This document shows positions 8,582 to 17,307 of a stretch of DNA of 64,000 bases, piece after piece. Position numbers and translations under genes: made by a program. The stretch's first letter is position 1. Every line of letters starts with the position of its first letter. The stretch is taken from contig NZ_QAJL01000002.1 of the NCBI RefSeq assembly GCF_003852525.1, positions 574,629 through 638,628 of the forward strand, written 5' to 3'. The DNA comes from Pedobacter sp. KBW06 (GTDB taxonomy: Bacteria; Bacteroidota; Bacteroidia; Sphingobacteriales; Sphingobacteriaceae). The notes under the pieces were generated by a model, which was not told the origin of the DNA, made no database searches, and saw nothing but the letters and a program-made list of their open reading frames with translations.

Positions 8582-11500
8582 ATGTTTAAGCTAACTTTTA
8601 AACAACAAGTATTAACAGGTTTCACTGTTTCCTTATTGTTTGTCCTGGTATCGGCCATCACCTCCTACTTCAGTGTGGAGAAACTGACCGATGATACAAA
8701 ATGGCAAGGCCATACCTATGAGGTCATTGACCTGATCAAGAATGTAGAAACCCAGGTTCTGAATTCAGAAAGTGCTTTACGTGGCTTCATCTTATCGCAG
8801 AAAAGTTTGTACCTGAAGCCCTACAATAGAAATGCGCCCCTGATACTCGAGACGGTGCAGGATTTAAAGAAACTGATCAGTGACAATCCGGAACAGGAAG
8901 AAAGGGCCGATTCTTTGGATTCCTATGCGCATAAAAAAGTAGCGGAAATGCAGGAAGTGATCCGTATTTACGACAGTAAGGGACAGGCAGCAGCTACCGA
9001 CCGCGTACTAAACGGAGGCGGACAACATTATAAGGACCAGATGCTGCTCATCAGTAAAAAGATGATTGAGGCTGAATTCCGCCTGCTGGCAGAACGGAAA
9101 TCGAATACCGCGAGCAGCAGTCAGAGGAGCACCTGGATCATTTTACTAAGTTCTTTAATCATATTCTGTCTGATTCTTTTTCTCTTTACTTACATCCGGA
9201 GAACCTTCGACCAGCAGAAATTAACAGAAGCCCGGATCAGGGAGTCCAATCTCCAGCTGGAAGAGCTCTCTGTTGAAAATGAACAGAAAAACTGGTTGTT
9301 GTCAGGTGCGACAACGGTGAATGATGCCATGCGCGGAGAACAGGAGATTGAAGAGCTATCGGTCAATATCATTACGAGGATCAGCAATTACATCAATGCG
9401 CCTATCGGTGCTTTCTTTCTGATCAACAGCGCTAAAAAGACCTTTAAATTTACCGGAGGATATGCCTATCAGCCTAAGAAAGGAGAAACCAATCAATACC
9501 ATTTGGGAGAAGGACTGGTGGGTCAGGTTGCGGCAGAAAAACGGGTTAAACTACTCAACAATATCCCTTTGGATTACCTGAAAATCAGTTCTGGTCTGGG
9601 AGATACCTTACCGAAGTGTATTTACCTTGTACCTATTGTATTTGAAGATGAAACCCTGGCTGTGATTGAGCTCGGACTTCAGGAGCAGCCTGATGAAAAA
9701 ACGATCCTGTTCCTGAACAGCATCAGCGAAAGTGTGGGTGTTGCGGTGAACAGCGCAGTGGCAAGGGTGAAACTCAGGGCCTTGTTCGAACAAACCCAGC
9801 AGCAGGCAGAAGAACTGGAAAGCCAGCAGGAAGAGTTACGGACAACCAATGAAGAACTGATGTACAAAACAGACCAGCTTCAGTCGTCTGAAGAAGAACT
9901 GAGGGTACAACAGGAAGAATTGCGTCAGACCAATGCGGAACTGGAGGAGAAAGCCCAGCAACTGGAAGAACGTAACATCTCCATCAACCAGGCCAGAGAG
10001 GCAATTAGTTTAAAAGCTGAAGAACTGGAAATTTCCAGCAAATATAAATCTGAATTTCTGGCCAACATGAGTCATGAATTAAGAACACCTTTAAACAGTA
10101 TTCTGATTCTGGCAAGAATCTTAAAAGAAAACAGGCCTGACAACCTGAATGAAGATCAGATCAAATATGCCGGTGTCATTCACAATGCAGGAAATGATCT
10201 ACTCAGCCTCATCAACGACATTCTGGATTTGTCAAAAATAGAATCCGGAAAGGTAGACCTGAGCATAGAGACCGTAAAACCAGATGCCATCAAACATGGA
10301 ATGGAATCCCTGTTTACCGAGCTTGCCAGAAGTAAGAAGATCCAGTTCAATACCATTGTTGAAGATGGCCTGCCGGATTATATCCTTACCGATCAGACGA
10401 GACTGGAGCAGATCGTCAAAAACTTACTCTCCAATGCATTTAAGTTCACACCGGAATACGGTCAGATTACGCTCAGCATCAGCAGGCCATCCAGAGGAGT
10501 CCGCTTTTTCTCTGACCGCCTGAAAAATACAGCAGAAGAAATCATCGGCATTACCGTTAAAGATTCGGGCATCGGTATTCCGGAAGACAAGCAAAAACTG
10601 ATCTTCGAGGCCTTCCAGCAAGCCGACGGCTCTACGAGCAGAAAATTTGGCGGAACAGGACTTGGCCTCTCCATCAGTAAAGAGCTGGCCTATATCCTTG
10701 GCGGAGAAATCCAGGTCAGCAGTAAACCTAATGAAGGAAGTACCTTTACTCTATTTGTGCCAAGAAACAATTCCTTCCAGCTTCCCGAGCAGCTGAACCC
10801 TCATCAGGTGGAAGAAGCCGTCATCATTCCGTTTGTTCCGGAAATGGCAGTCAGCCCGGTCAAACAAGCCGATGAGCCACAAACTCTGCTGATCATTGAA
10901 GACGATGTGGTTTTCGCAGATGTACTCAATGACTATGCCCTGGAAAAAGGCTTCCAGCCGATTCTTGCACACAGTGGTGATACCGGCCTGGAAATGGCCT
11001 TCTCTCAGCTACCCGATGCCATCGTTCTGGACATTATGTTACCGGTAATGGACGGCTGGACGATCCTGAAAAAACTGAAGGCTGATCCAAGAACCAAGCA
11101 TATTCCGGTACATATGATGTCGGCAGGAAATGAAAAAGCCAGCAAAGCCAAAAAAGAAGGTGCTATAGGCTTCCTGAAAAAACCGGTTGAAAAAGAACAG
11201 CTGGATGAAGCTTTTAACCTCCTCAGTGCCGCTTACCTGAAATACAATTTCAAAAGCGTACTGGTGATTGAAGATCAGGAATTGCAAAGCAGGGAACTGA
11301 CGCAACAGCTGACTGAAAAAGGGGTGGATGTGAAACAGGCTTTCACAGGAAAAGAAGCCCTGGACCTCCTGGACGACCAGGTCTTTGATTGCATTATTCT
11401 GGACCTGAAGCTTCCTGACATTTCGGGATTTGATTTGCTAGACCAGATCAAGTCGCAGGCCCTTCATGCACATATTCCCGTGATCATTAATACCGCCATG

Positions 11501-12064
11501 GAGCTGGATCAGGAAAAAATGGCCCATATCATGAAGTATACCGATGCCATGGTGCTGAAATCAAATAAATCCAACGACCGCTTAATTGACGAGGTCAGCC
11601 TGTTCATCAATAAACTTAAACAGGATGGCCCATCTGCACCTGCAAAACCAGGAGCAGTGAAAGGCAAAAGCGTTTCCACGATGGAGAAAGTTTTGAAAGA
11701 CAAAACCATTTTAATTACCGATGATGACATGCGGAACATCTTCGCCCTTTCTAGTGCACTACAGCTTTATGACCTCAAGATCGTCATTGCCAACAATGGC
11801 AGGGAAGCCCTGGAGAAACTCGAAGAAGCAGAGCAGATTGACCTGGTGCTGATGGACATCATGATGCCGGAAATGGATGGTTATGAAGCCATGAAAGCCA
11901 TCAGAACGGAAAAACGTTTCGCAAAACTACCGATCATTGCATTAACGGCAAAAGCCATGAAAAATGATCGTGAAAAATGTATTGAAGCCGGAGCAAATGA
12001 TTATATTTCTAAGCCGGTTGATATGGATAAACTATTGTCAATGTTAAGGGTGTGGTTAAGTTAG
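8582..12064 (+). CDS. Hybrid sensor histidine kinase, CHASE3-GAF-HisKA-HATPase with three receiver domains
   Basis: The ATG at 8582 is preferred; a TTG four codons upstream is the alternative. The roughly 1160-residue protein has membrane segments near residues 9-29 and 185-204 bracketing a CHASE3 sensor. A GAF domain follows (about 245-395), then a long coiled coil (about 400-485), a dimerisation domain with H498 in SHELRTP, and an ATPase domain with DSGIGIP and GGTGLGLSI. Three receiver domains follow with phosphoacceptors D817, D941 and D1092. The coiled coil holds QQEELR segments exactly 28 residues (four heptads) apart. The cheR-like gene starts one base after the stop, so the two are surely co-transcribed. 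Confidence 0.92.
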   Translation: MFKLTFKQQVLTGFTVSLLFVLVSAITSYFSVEKLTDDTKWQGHTYEVIDLIKNVETQVLNSESALRGFILSQKSLYLKPYNRNAPLILETVQDLKKLISDNPEQEERADSLDSYAHKKVAEMQEVIRIYDSKGQAAATDRVLNGGGQHYKDQMLLISKKMIEAEFRLLAERKSNTASSSQRSTWIILLSSLIIFCLILFLFTYIRRTFDQQKLTEARIRESNLQLEELSVENEQKNWLLSGATTVNDAMRGEQEIEELSVNIITRISNYINAPIGAFFLINSAKKTFKFTGGYAYQPKKGETNQYHLGEGLVGQVAAEKRVKLLNNIPLDYLKISSGLGDTLPKCIYLVPIVFEDETLAVIELGLQEQPDEKTILFLNSISESVGVAVNSAVARVKLRALFEQTQQQAEELESQQEELRTTNEELMYKTDQLQSSEEELRVQQEELRQTNAELEEKAQQLEERNISINQAREAISLKAEELEISSKYKSEFLANMSHELRTPLNSILILARILKENRPDNLNEDQIKYAGVIHNAGNDLLSLINDILDLSKIESGKVDLSIETVKPDAIKHGMESLFTELARSKKIQFNTIVEDGLPDYILTDQTRLEQIVKNLLSNAFKFTPEYGQITLSISRPSRGVRFFSDRLKNTAEEIIGITVKDSGIGIPEDKQKLIFEAFQQADGSTSRKFGGTGLGLSISKELAYILGGEIQVSSKPNEGSTFTLFVPRNNSFQLPEQLNPHQVEEAVIIPFVPEMAVSPVKQADEPQTLLIIEDDVVFADVLNDYALEKGFQPILAHSGDTGLEMAFSQLPDAIVLDIMLPVMDGWTILKKLKADPRTKHIPVHMMSAGNEKASKAKKEGAIGFLKKPVEKEQLDEAFNLLSAAYLKYNFKSVLVIEDQELQSRELTQQLTEKGVDVKQAFTGKEALDLLDDQVFDCIILDLKLPDISGFDLLDQIKSQALHAHIPVIINTAMELDQEKMAHIMKYTDAMVLKSNKSNDRLIDEVSLFINKLKQDGPSAPAKPGAVKGKSVSTMEKVLKDKTILITDDDMRNIFALSSALQLYDLKIVIANNGREALEKLEEAEQIDLVLMDIMMPEMDGYEAMKAIRTEKRFAKLPIIALTAKAMKNDREKCIEAGANDYISKPVDMDKLLSMLRVWLS

Positions 12065-12065
12065 T

Positions 12066-12890
12066 ATGCATAAGGAGGAGGATTACATCAGCTATGATCA
12101 ATTATCAGAACTAATTGATTTCATTAAAAACATCCATGGCTTTGATTTTAGTGACTACTCTGCAGCCTCTCTGAAAAGAAGGGTGACCAGAATTATGCAA
12201 TTGCAAAAACTAAGCTTATTTGACTTACGTACCTTACTGACAAACGACCATGACTATTTCGAGTCCTTTTTGATCGAGATCACCGTTAATGTGACAGAAA
12301 TGTTCCGTGACCCTGCATTTTACAGGTCTGTGAAGGAAAACATCATCCCCTACCTTCGCTCCTATCAAAGGATTAAAGTTTGGAATGCAGGTTGCTCTAC
12401 AGGAGAAGAACTGTACTCTTATGCGATCATGTTTGCCGAAGAAGAGTTGTATGACCGCAGTTTCTTCTATGGTACCGATATCAATAATGATGTACTGGAG
12501 TTTGCCAAAGACGGGATCTATGATTTGCAAAAGATGAAGCAGTATTCAGAAAATTATCAAAAGACAGGAACCATGCATACGCTTTCTGATTTTTATACCG
12601 CCCGATATGAGGCGGCATCCATCAACCGTTCTCTCAAAAAAAACCTGTTGTTCTCGGCACATAACCTCGCTTCAGACGGTGTGTTTAATGAATTTCAGGT
12701 CATCTCCTGCCGCAATGTACTGATCTATTTTAATACAGATCTGCAAAAGAAAGTGATAGAGTTATTCTATAATAGTTTAGCTAATTTTGGGTTCCTGTGT
12801 TTAGGGGCCAAAGAAACTTTAAGAAGTACAGAAACCGGTCGTTTTAAGATTATCGACAAGAAAAATAACATTTACCAAAAAATAGCATAG
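12066..12890 (+). CDS. cheR: CheR-type protein glutamate methyltransferase
   Basis: The 274-residue protein has the all-helical CheR N-domain (LKRRVTRIMQL, VTEMFRDPAFY) followed by the S-adenosylmethionine fold with NAGCSTGEE as motif I, and ISCRNVLIYFN near the end. These are hallmarks of chemoreceptor methyltransferases. It lacks the TPR or PAS extensions of some relatives. No chemoreceptor, CheW or CheB gene is in the window. It sits between two hybrid kinases (1 base after the first, 46 before the second), so its substrate may be a kinase rather than a classical receptor; that is inference. Confidence 0.92.
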   Translation: MHKEEDYISYDQLSELIDFIKNIHGFDFSDYSAASLKRRVTRIMQLQKLSLFDLRTLLTNDHDYFESFLIEITVNVTEMFRDPAFYRSVKENIIPYLRSYQRIKVWNAGCSTGEELYSYAIMFAEEELYDRSFFYGTDINNDVLEFAKDGIYDLQKMKQYSENYQKTGTMHTLSDFYTARYEAASINRSLKKNLLFSAHNLASDGVFNEFQVISCRNVLIYFNTDLQKKVIELFYNSLANFGFLCLGAKETLRSTETGRFKIIDKKNNIYQKIA

Positions 12891-12936
12891 GGGCCATTCA
12901 AAACCATCCCCAAACACTACCTCATACCAGAGACCT

Positions 12937-14538
12937 ATGGAAAAGATTAATATCTTAATCGTTGATGACAGACCTGAAAATATCATTGCCCTCGAGGCAT
13001 TGCTTCAGCGTGATGACATCAATATTATTACCACCACCAATCCCAATGAAGCGTTAAGAATATCCTGGGAAATGGATATTGCCATTGCCCTGGTGGATGT
13101 TCAAATGCCGGAGATGGATGGGTTTGAGCTGGTAGAAATTTTAAAAAGTAACCCCAGAACCAAAGGGATCCTCATCATATTCGTGACTGCAATTTCCAAA
13201 GAAACGAAATATGCCGTAAAAGGGTTAAATACAGGCGCGGTAGATTACCTGTACAAACCGCTTGATCCTTATGTCACCTCTGCTAAAGTAGATTCTTTTA
13301 TCCAGCTGGTGAGAAATGAAAGAGAGATCAAGAAGAAAAATCAGGAACTGGAGGCTTACCAGAAAGAACTGATCAAGGCGAAAGAGCAGGCAGAACAGGG
13401 AAAAAGGATTAAGGAGAATTTCCTGGCCAATATGAGTCATGAGATCCGTACCCCGATCAATGGGATCATTGGCCTGGCCAACCTCCTGGGAAGAACGAAT
13501 TTAACCGCAGAACAGAAAGAGATGATCAACCTTTTAGAGATCTCCTCAGACTCTCTGCTCGGGGTCATCAACGACATTCTGGACCTTTCAAAGATTGAAT
13601 CCGGGAAGTTTAAAATCAACAGGTCCGGTACTGATATTGTAAAAATCTGCAATTCGGTAGTGAACCTGCTGCGCATCCGTGCCATCGAGAAAGAGCTTGA
13701 CCTGATCACCGAGTTTGATGCGGAATTGCCAAAGCTGGTCCTGGCAGATTCGCTTCGTCTGAACCAGATCCTGATGAACCTGATTGGAAATGCCATTAAG
13801 TTTACCATTCAGGGGAGCGTCACTTTGAAAACGGAAATTATTGATAGAAAAGGAAACAACCTGCAGATCAAATTCTCGGTTATTGATACGGGCATCGGCA
13901 TTGCCAAAAACAATATTGATAAGATCTTTGAAACCTTTGAACAGGCGGACGAACAAACCACCGTAAAGTTTGGAGGCACGGGACTGGGGCTGTCCATTGT
14001 TAAAAACCTGGCAAAATTAAAAGGAGGTGTACTGGAAGTCATCAGTGAAGAAGGCGTAGGCAGCACCTTCTGTTTCACCAATTGGTATGAAGTGTTAAAA
14101 GATACTGTAGTCGTTAAAAAAATGAACAAACCACATTTAGGCCCTTTTAAAGGATTAAGGGTGCTTGTTGCAGAAGACAATCCCATCAACAAATTTCTGA
14201 TTGTAAAAATACTAAAAGACTGGGAAGTGAACCCGGACGTGGTAGAGAACGGTAAGGATGCGCTGGACAAGCTCAGAGATGCAGACTACGACCTCATCCT
14301 GATGGACACCTTTATGCCCGTTATGAATGGGCTGGATGCCATTAAACTCATCCGTGAAGGATTTATTAAAGGCAAGGAAAGCATTCCGATCATCACCTTC
14401 TCTGCGGCGGTTTTAGAAACAGATAAACAGACGGCCATCGATGCCGGTGCAAATGATGTGGTCAGTAAACCTTTCGAATTAGAAGTCCTTCACGAGAAAA
14501 TAACAAAGTATTCCGGAATAGCCGATACTACTTATTAA
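12937..14538 (+). CDS. Hybrid histidine kinase, REC-HisKA-HATPase-REC, cytoplasmic
   Basis: The 533-residue protein has no membrane segment. It starts with a receiver domain (D54 in LVDVQMPEMDG), then a short coiled coil, a dimerisation domain with H168 in MSHEIRTP, an ATPase domain (DTGIGIA, GGTGLGLSI) and a second receiver domain with D457 in LMDTFMP. The layout suits a phosphorelay hub that accepts a signal on its first receiver, perhaps from the larger kinase upstream. Its stop overlaps the stop of convergent pth by 11 bases (14528-14538), so no terminator fits between them. Confidence 0.92.
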   Translation: MEKINILIVDDRPENIIALEALLQRDDINIITTTNPNEALRISWEMDIAIALVDVQMPEMDGFELVEILKSNPRTKGILIIFVTAISKETKYAVKGLNTGAVDYLYKPLDPYVTSAKVDSFIQLVRNEREIKKKNQELEAYQKELIKAKEQAEQGKRIKENFLANMSHEIRTPINGIIGLANLLGRTNLTAEQKEMINLLEISSDSLLGVINDILDLSKIESGKFKINRSGTDIVKICNSVVNLLRIRAIEKELDLITEFDAELPKLVLADSLRLNQILMNLIGNAIKFTIQGSVTLKTEIIDRKGNNLQIKFSVIDTGIGIAKNNIDKIFETFEQADEQTTVKFGGTGLGLSIVKNLAKLKGGVLEVISEEGVGSTFCFTNWYEVLKDTVVVKKMNKPHLGPFKGLRVLVAEDNPINKFLIVKILKDWEVNPDVVENGKDALDKLRDADYDLILMDTFMPVMNGLDAIKLIREGFIKGKESIPIITFSAAVLETDKQTAIDAGANDVVSKPFELEVLHEKITKYSGIADTTY

Positions 14539-15088
14539 AGGCAGTCATGGTAAGCGCAGGACCTATGGTCACAAAACTTTTGATCAGGTCCACGCTTTTA
14601 TCAATCAATGCCGGAAGCTCCGGGAGCTCGTCCTTATCAAAGGAACTCAGCACATAATCCGCTTGCCTGCCTTTGGCAAAGTTATCGCTGATCCCAAAAC
14701 GTAAGCGGGGATATCCCTGTCCGCCACAAAGGCCTTCAATGCTTTTCAGTCCGTTATGCCCGGCACTGCTGCCCTGCATTTTCAGCCTCAGTTTACCCAA
14801 TGGCAAAGCCAGGTCATCTACAATAACCAGTACATTTTCCAATGGGATTCTCAGCTCCTGCATATAATAGTTGACCGCTTTACCGCTCAGGTTCATATAG
14901 GTGGTTGGCTTGATCACATGCAGCTTTTTTCCTTTAAAAGAGACTTCAGCATAATAAGCCAGGCGGACATTCGAAAATGATCCTCCCAGGTCTTTCACCA
15001 GTTCATCAGCAATGTTAAAACCGATATTGTGTCGCGTATCCATATATTCAGGACCGATATTCCCTAAACCAACGATTAAGTATTTCAT
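14528..15088 (-). CDS. pth: Peptidyl-tRNA hydrolase
   Basis: The start at 15088 gives MKYLIVGLGNIGPEY, the canonical Pth N-terminus; an upstream in-frame ATG at 15133 adds 15 unrelated residues. Asn10 and the catalytic His20 (DTRHNIGF) are present, as are the TYMNLSGKAV and HNGLKSIE blocks that bind the tRNA end and peptide. The length of 186 residues is normal. The enzyme recycles peptidyl-tRNA released from stalled ribosomes. The gene lies downstream of rplY and prs, separated from rplY by a terminator-like hairpin. Confidence 0.96.
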   Translation of the reverse strand: MKYLIVGLGNIGPEYMDTRHNIGFNIADELVKDLGGSFSNVRLAYYAEVSFKGKKLHVIKPTTYMNLSGKAVNYYMQELRIPLENVLVIVDDLALPLGKLRLKMQGSSAGHNGLKSIEGLCGGQGYPRLRFGISDNFAKGRQADYVLSSFDKDELPELPALIDKSVDLIKSFVTIGPALTMTAFNK

Positions 15089-15145
15089 GTGCTGCAAATA
15101 TAATAGTTTAGATGAGAACAAGCATTTACCCAAAACCTATTCCAT

Positions 15146-15180
15146 AAAAAAAGCAGCACCGTTGTCGATGCTGCTTTTTT
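15146..15180. terminator. Intrinsic terminator between rplY and pth
   Basis: The arms AAAAAAAGCAGCA (15146-15158) and TGCTGCTTTTTT (15169-15180) pair around a ten-base loop, with a T-run on both strands. It sits after the rplY stop on the minus strand, so pth probably has its own promoter or depends on read-through. Confidence 0.85.
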
Positions 15181-15197
15181 GAATAAGCTGCAAGAAA

Positions 15198-15776
15198 TTA
15201 TTTCTTGTTCGCTTCGTTTTCTGCTTGTTTTAAAGCTCTTGACATTCCTACAGATACGATGGTATCTTCCGGAGTGTTTGTGATCACGTAGTCAGCTTTT
15301 GCAAGGTCACGTACGCGGAACAAGTTTCCAACTTCTAATTTAGCAATGCTCACTTCAACTGTCTGAGGCATATCTTTAGGGAATGCTTTAACACGAAGTT
15401 TACGTAATTTCTGTACTAATTTACCACCCATTTTAACACCTGGAGAAGTACCGGTTAATTTAACAGGGATTTCCATTAAGATCTCTTTGTCATCAAATAA
15501 CTGAAGAAAATCTACGTGTAATAAAAGGTCTGTAAGCGGGTGAAATTGTAATTCTTTAATGATCGCTTTAGTTTTAGTACCATTAATGTCAATTTCAACA
15601 AAGTTTGCTTCAGGAGTATAAATAGCATCCTTTAATTCGGTTGTAATTACAGCAAAATGTTGTTGCTCTTTACCACCATACAATACTGCAGGAACTTTAC
15701 CTTCATAGCGAAGCTCTTTAGCATCGCGTTTCCCTACGTTCTCTCTTGGAGAACCGCTAATTGCGATTGTTTTCAT
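15198..15776 (-). CDS. rplY: 50S ribosomal protein L25 (Ctc form)
   Basis: The 192-residue protein has the L25 N-domain (RENVGKRDAKELRYEGKVPAVLYGG) that binds 5S rRNA, followed by the C-terminal beta domain of the Ctc/TL5 type (EIPVKLTGTSPGVKMGGKLVQ). The long form is normal for Bacteroidota. The gene lies 32 bases downstream of prs on the same strand, a conserved arrangement, and is followed by a hairpin terminator. Confidence 0.96.
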   Translation of the reverse strand: MKTIAISGSPRENVGKRDAKELRYEGKVPAVLYGGKEQQHFAVITTELKDAIYTPEANFVEIDINGTKTKAIIKELQFHPLTDLLLHVDFLQLFDDKEILMEIPVKLTGTSPGVKMGGKLVQKLRKLRVKAFPKDMPQTVEVSIAKLEVGNLFRVRDLAKADYVITNTPEDTIVSVGMSRALKQAENEANKK

Positions 15777-15808
15777 TTTTTATTGATTATATATTATGTA
15801 TTAAAATA

Positions 15809-16750
15809 TTAAACTCTAAAAAGGTCACTGATAGAACCGTGCTCATTTACATTGGCAATTGCTTTTGCAAATAATTCAGCGGTGCTCAATACCCTTATTT
15901 TATCACTCTGACGTTTCAGTGGAATGGTATCTGTAACGATCAGTTCTGCCAGCATGGAGTTCTCAATCGTTTCATAAGCGTTCCCCGACAATACCGCGTG
16001 TGTACAAACTGCCCTCACGCTTTTTGCTCCTTTTTCCATGATCAGTGCTGCTGCTTTGGACAAAGTTCCTGCGGTGTCACAAATGTCGTCAATTAAAACG
16101 ATATCCTGACCAACTACATCTCCAATGATCGACATTGATTCGATTTCATTGGCACGTTTACGTCTCTTATCACAAATCACCACCTCTGCATTGAAGAACT
16201 TTGCAAAAGTACGTGCGCGGTAAGAACCACCCATATCCGGAGAAGCAATAGTTAGATTCTCCAGGCCTAAGCTTTTGATATAAGGAACGAAGATCACTGA
16301 ACCATCTAAGTGGTCTACAGGGATATCGAAGAAACCTTGTATCTGAGCAGCGTGAAGGTCCATGGTCATGATCCTGTGGATACCTGCAGACTTTAATAAG
16401 TTCGCTACCAATTTTGCTCCGATAGCCACACGTGGTTTATCTTTCCTGTCTTGTCTGGCCAAACCATAATAAGGAACAACAGCAGTAATGTAATGAGCAG
16501 ATGCGCGTTTTGCGGCATCAATCATTAACAAAAGCTCCATTAAGTTGTCGTTAGGCTGGTAAGTAGAATTGATTAGGAAGACATCACAACCGCGTACTGT
16601 TTCATCGTAAGAAGGTTGAAATTCACCGTCACTAAACCGGTTTAAAGTGACGTTGCCTAGAGGCTTGCCGTAGCTTTCGGCAATTTTGATTGCTAATTCT
16701 TTTGTACCGGTTCCGGCAAAAAGCTTAACTGGGTTAAACTGCAATGGCAT
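15809..16750 (-). CDS. prs: Ribose-phosphate pyrophosphokinase
   Basis: The start at 16750 gives MPLQFNPVKLFAGTGTKELA, which aligns with the PRPP synthetase N-terminus; an ATG at 16804 would add 18 unrelated residues. Diagnostic segments are LNRFSDGE, YYGLARQDRKDKPR (ATP and regulatory flap), MDLHAAQIQGFFDIPVDHL and the ribose-5-phosphate loop DDICDTAGTL. The length of 313 residues is typical. The enzyme makes PRPP from ribose-5-phosphate and ATP for nucleotide, His and Trp synthesis. tRNA-Gln lies just upstream on the same strand. Confidence 0.97.
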   Translation of the reverse strand: MPLQFNPVKLFAGTGTKELAIKIAESYGKPLGNVTLNRFSDGEFQPSYDETVRGCDVFLINSTYQPNDNLMELLLMIDAAKRASAHYITAVVPYYGLARQDRKDKPRVAIGAKLVANLLKSAGIHRIMTMDLHAAQIQGFFDIPVDHLDGSVIFVPYIKSLGLENLTIASPDMGGSYRARTFAKFFNAEVVICDKRRKRANEIESMSIIGDVVGQDIVLIDDICDTAGTLSKAAALIMEKGAKSVRAVCTHAVLSGNAYETIENSMLAELIVTDTIPLKRQSDKIRVLSTAELFAKAIANVNEHGSISDLFRV

Positions 16751-16821
16751 GATTGAAGGTGTATCAATGCTGGTTAAAAAAAATCGGATTGTGAGTAAAA
16801 CCACAATCCGAATATGTTTTG

Positions 16822-16892
16822 TTGCCCGACCAGGATTCGAACCTAGACAAACGGTACCAAAAACCGTTGTACTACCTTTATACTATCGGGCA
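16822..16892 (-). tRNA. tRNA-Gln (anticodon TTG)
   Basis: Read on the reverse strand, a seven-base acceptor stem (TGCCCGA with TCGGGCA), a D arm (GGTAGTAC region), an anticodon stem ACGGT/ACCGT around the loop TTTTGGT, and a T arm with GGTTCGAATCC fold as a standard cloverleaf. The loop gives anticodon TTG, so glutamine. The CCA end is not encoded, as is common. Position 73 is A. Confidence 0.95.
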
Positions 16893-17307
16893 ATCTTTCC
16901 TTTTTAAAGCGTGATAGGCTTGCTTTGTAAGGGAATGCAAATGTACGCACATTTTTGATTTTTGCAAGGGCTCGCGCAAAAAAAATTAAAATAATTTAAG
17001 CACTCCGCTTCACAAGGGAAATAAATTATTTAAAATCAGGAAGTTGTAAATGATCTTTTTTTAAAACTTTTTTTTAAAAAAATTGAAGCAATGCATCCGG
17101 GCCTTCAAAAAGGCAAGGTTACTGAACCTGCTCCTCTAAAATAACCAGCGCTCTTTATAGTAACATATAAGTGATATAGTAATAAGTGCCCCCTATAGCA
17201 CCGTTAAATTTGTTAAACTCCCCATTACTTTGTGCGTTTATCAATCTTATTCTTTATTTTCGGCTGCATTTTATTCGCGCGACTTTAATAACTATTCAAT
17301 ACAAAAA
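16893..17307. other. 415-base AT-rich gene-free region
   Basis: I see no gene here. The region must hold the promoter of tRNA-Gln (minus) and that of the DUF2723 gene (plus). A weak TTACTTTG near 17225-17232, close to the TAnnTTTG box, may serve the latter. It contains the pure A/T tract listed at 17056-17084. Confidence 0.6.
17056..17084. repeat. Alternating poly-T / poly-A tract
   Basis: The 29 bases consist of T7, A4, C, T8, A7 and TT, interrupted by a single C. Such rigid tracts bend DNA and often sit upstream of strong promoters. It lies about 165 bases upstream of tRNA-Gln and 225 upstream of the DUF2723 gene. A regulatory role is only a guess. Confidence 0.5.

Noticed and set aside
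16628..16651. Near-perfect palindrome GTCACT-AAACCGGTTT-AAAGTGAC
   Set aside because: It lies well inside the prs coding region in conserved protein sequence (TLNRFSDGE), so it is most likely a by-product of coding. The core 12-mer equals the site at 32352, which lowers trust in that site.
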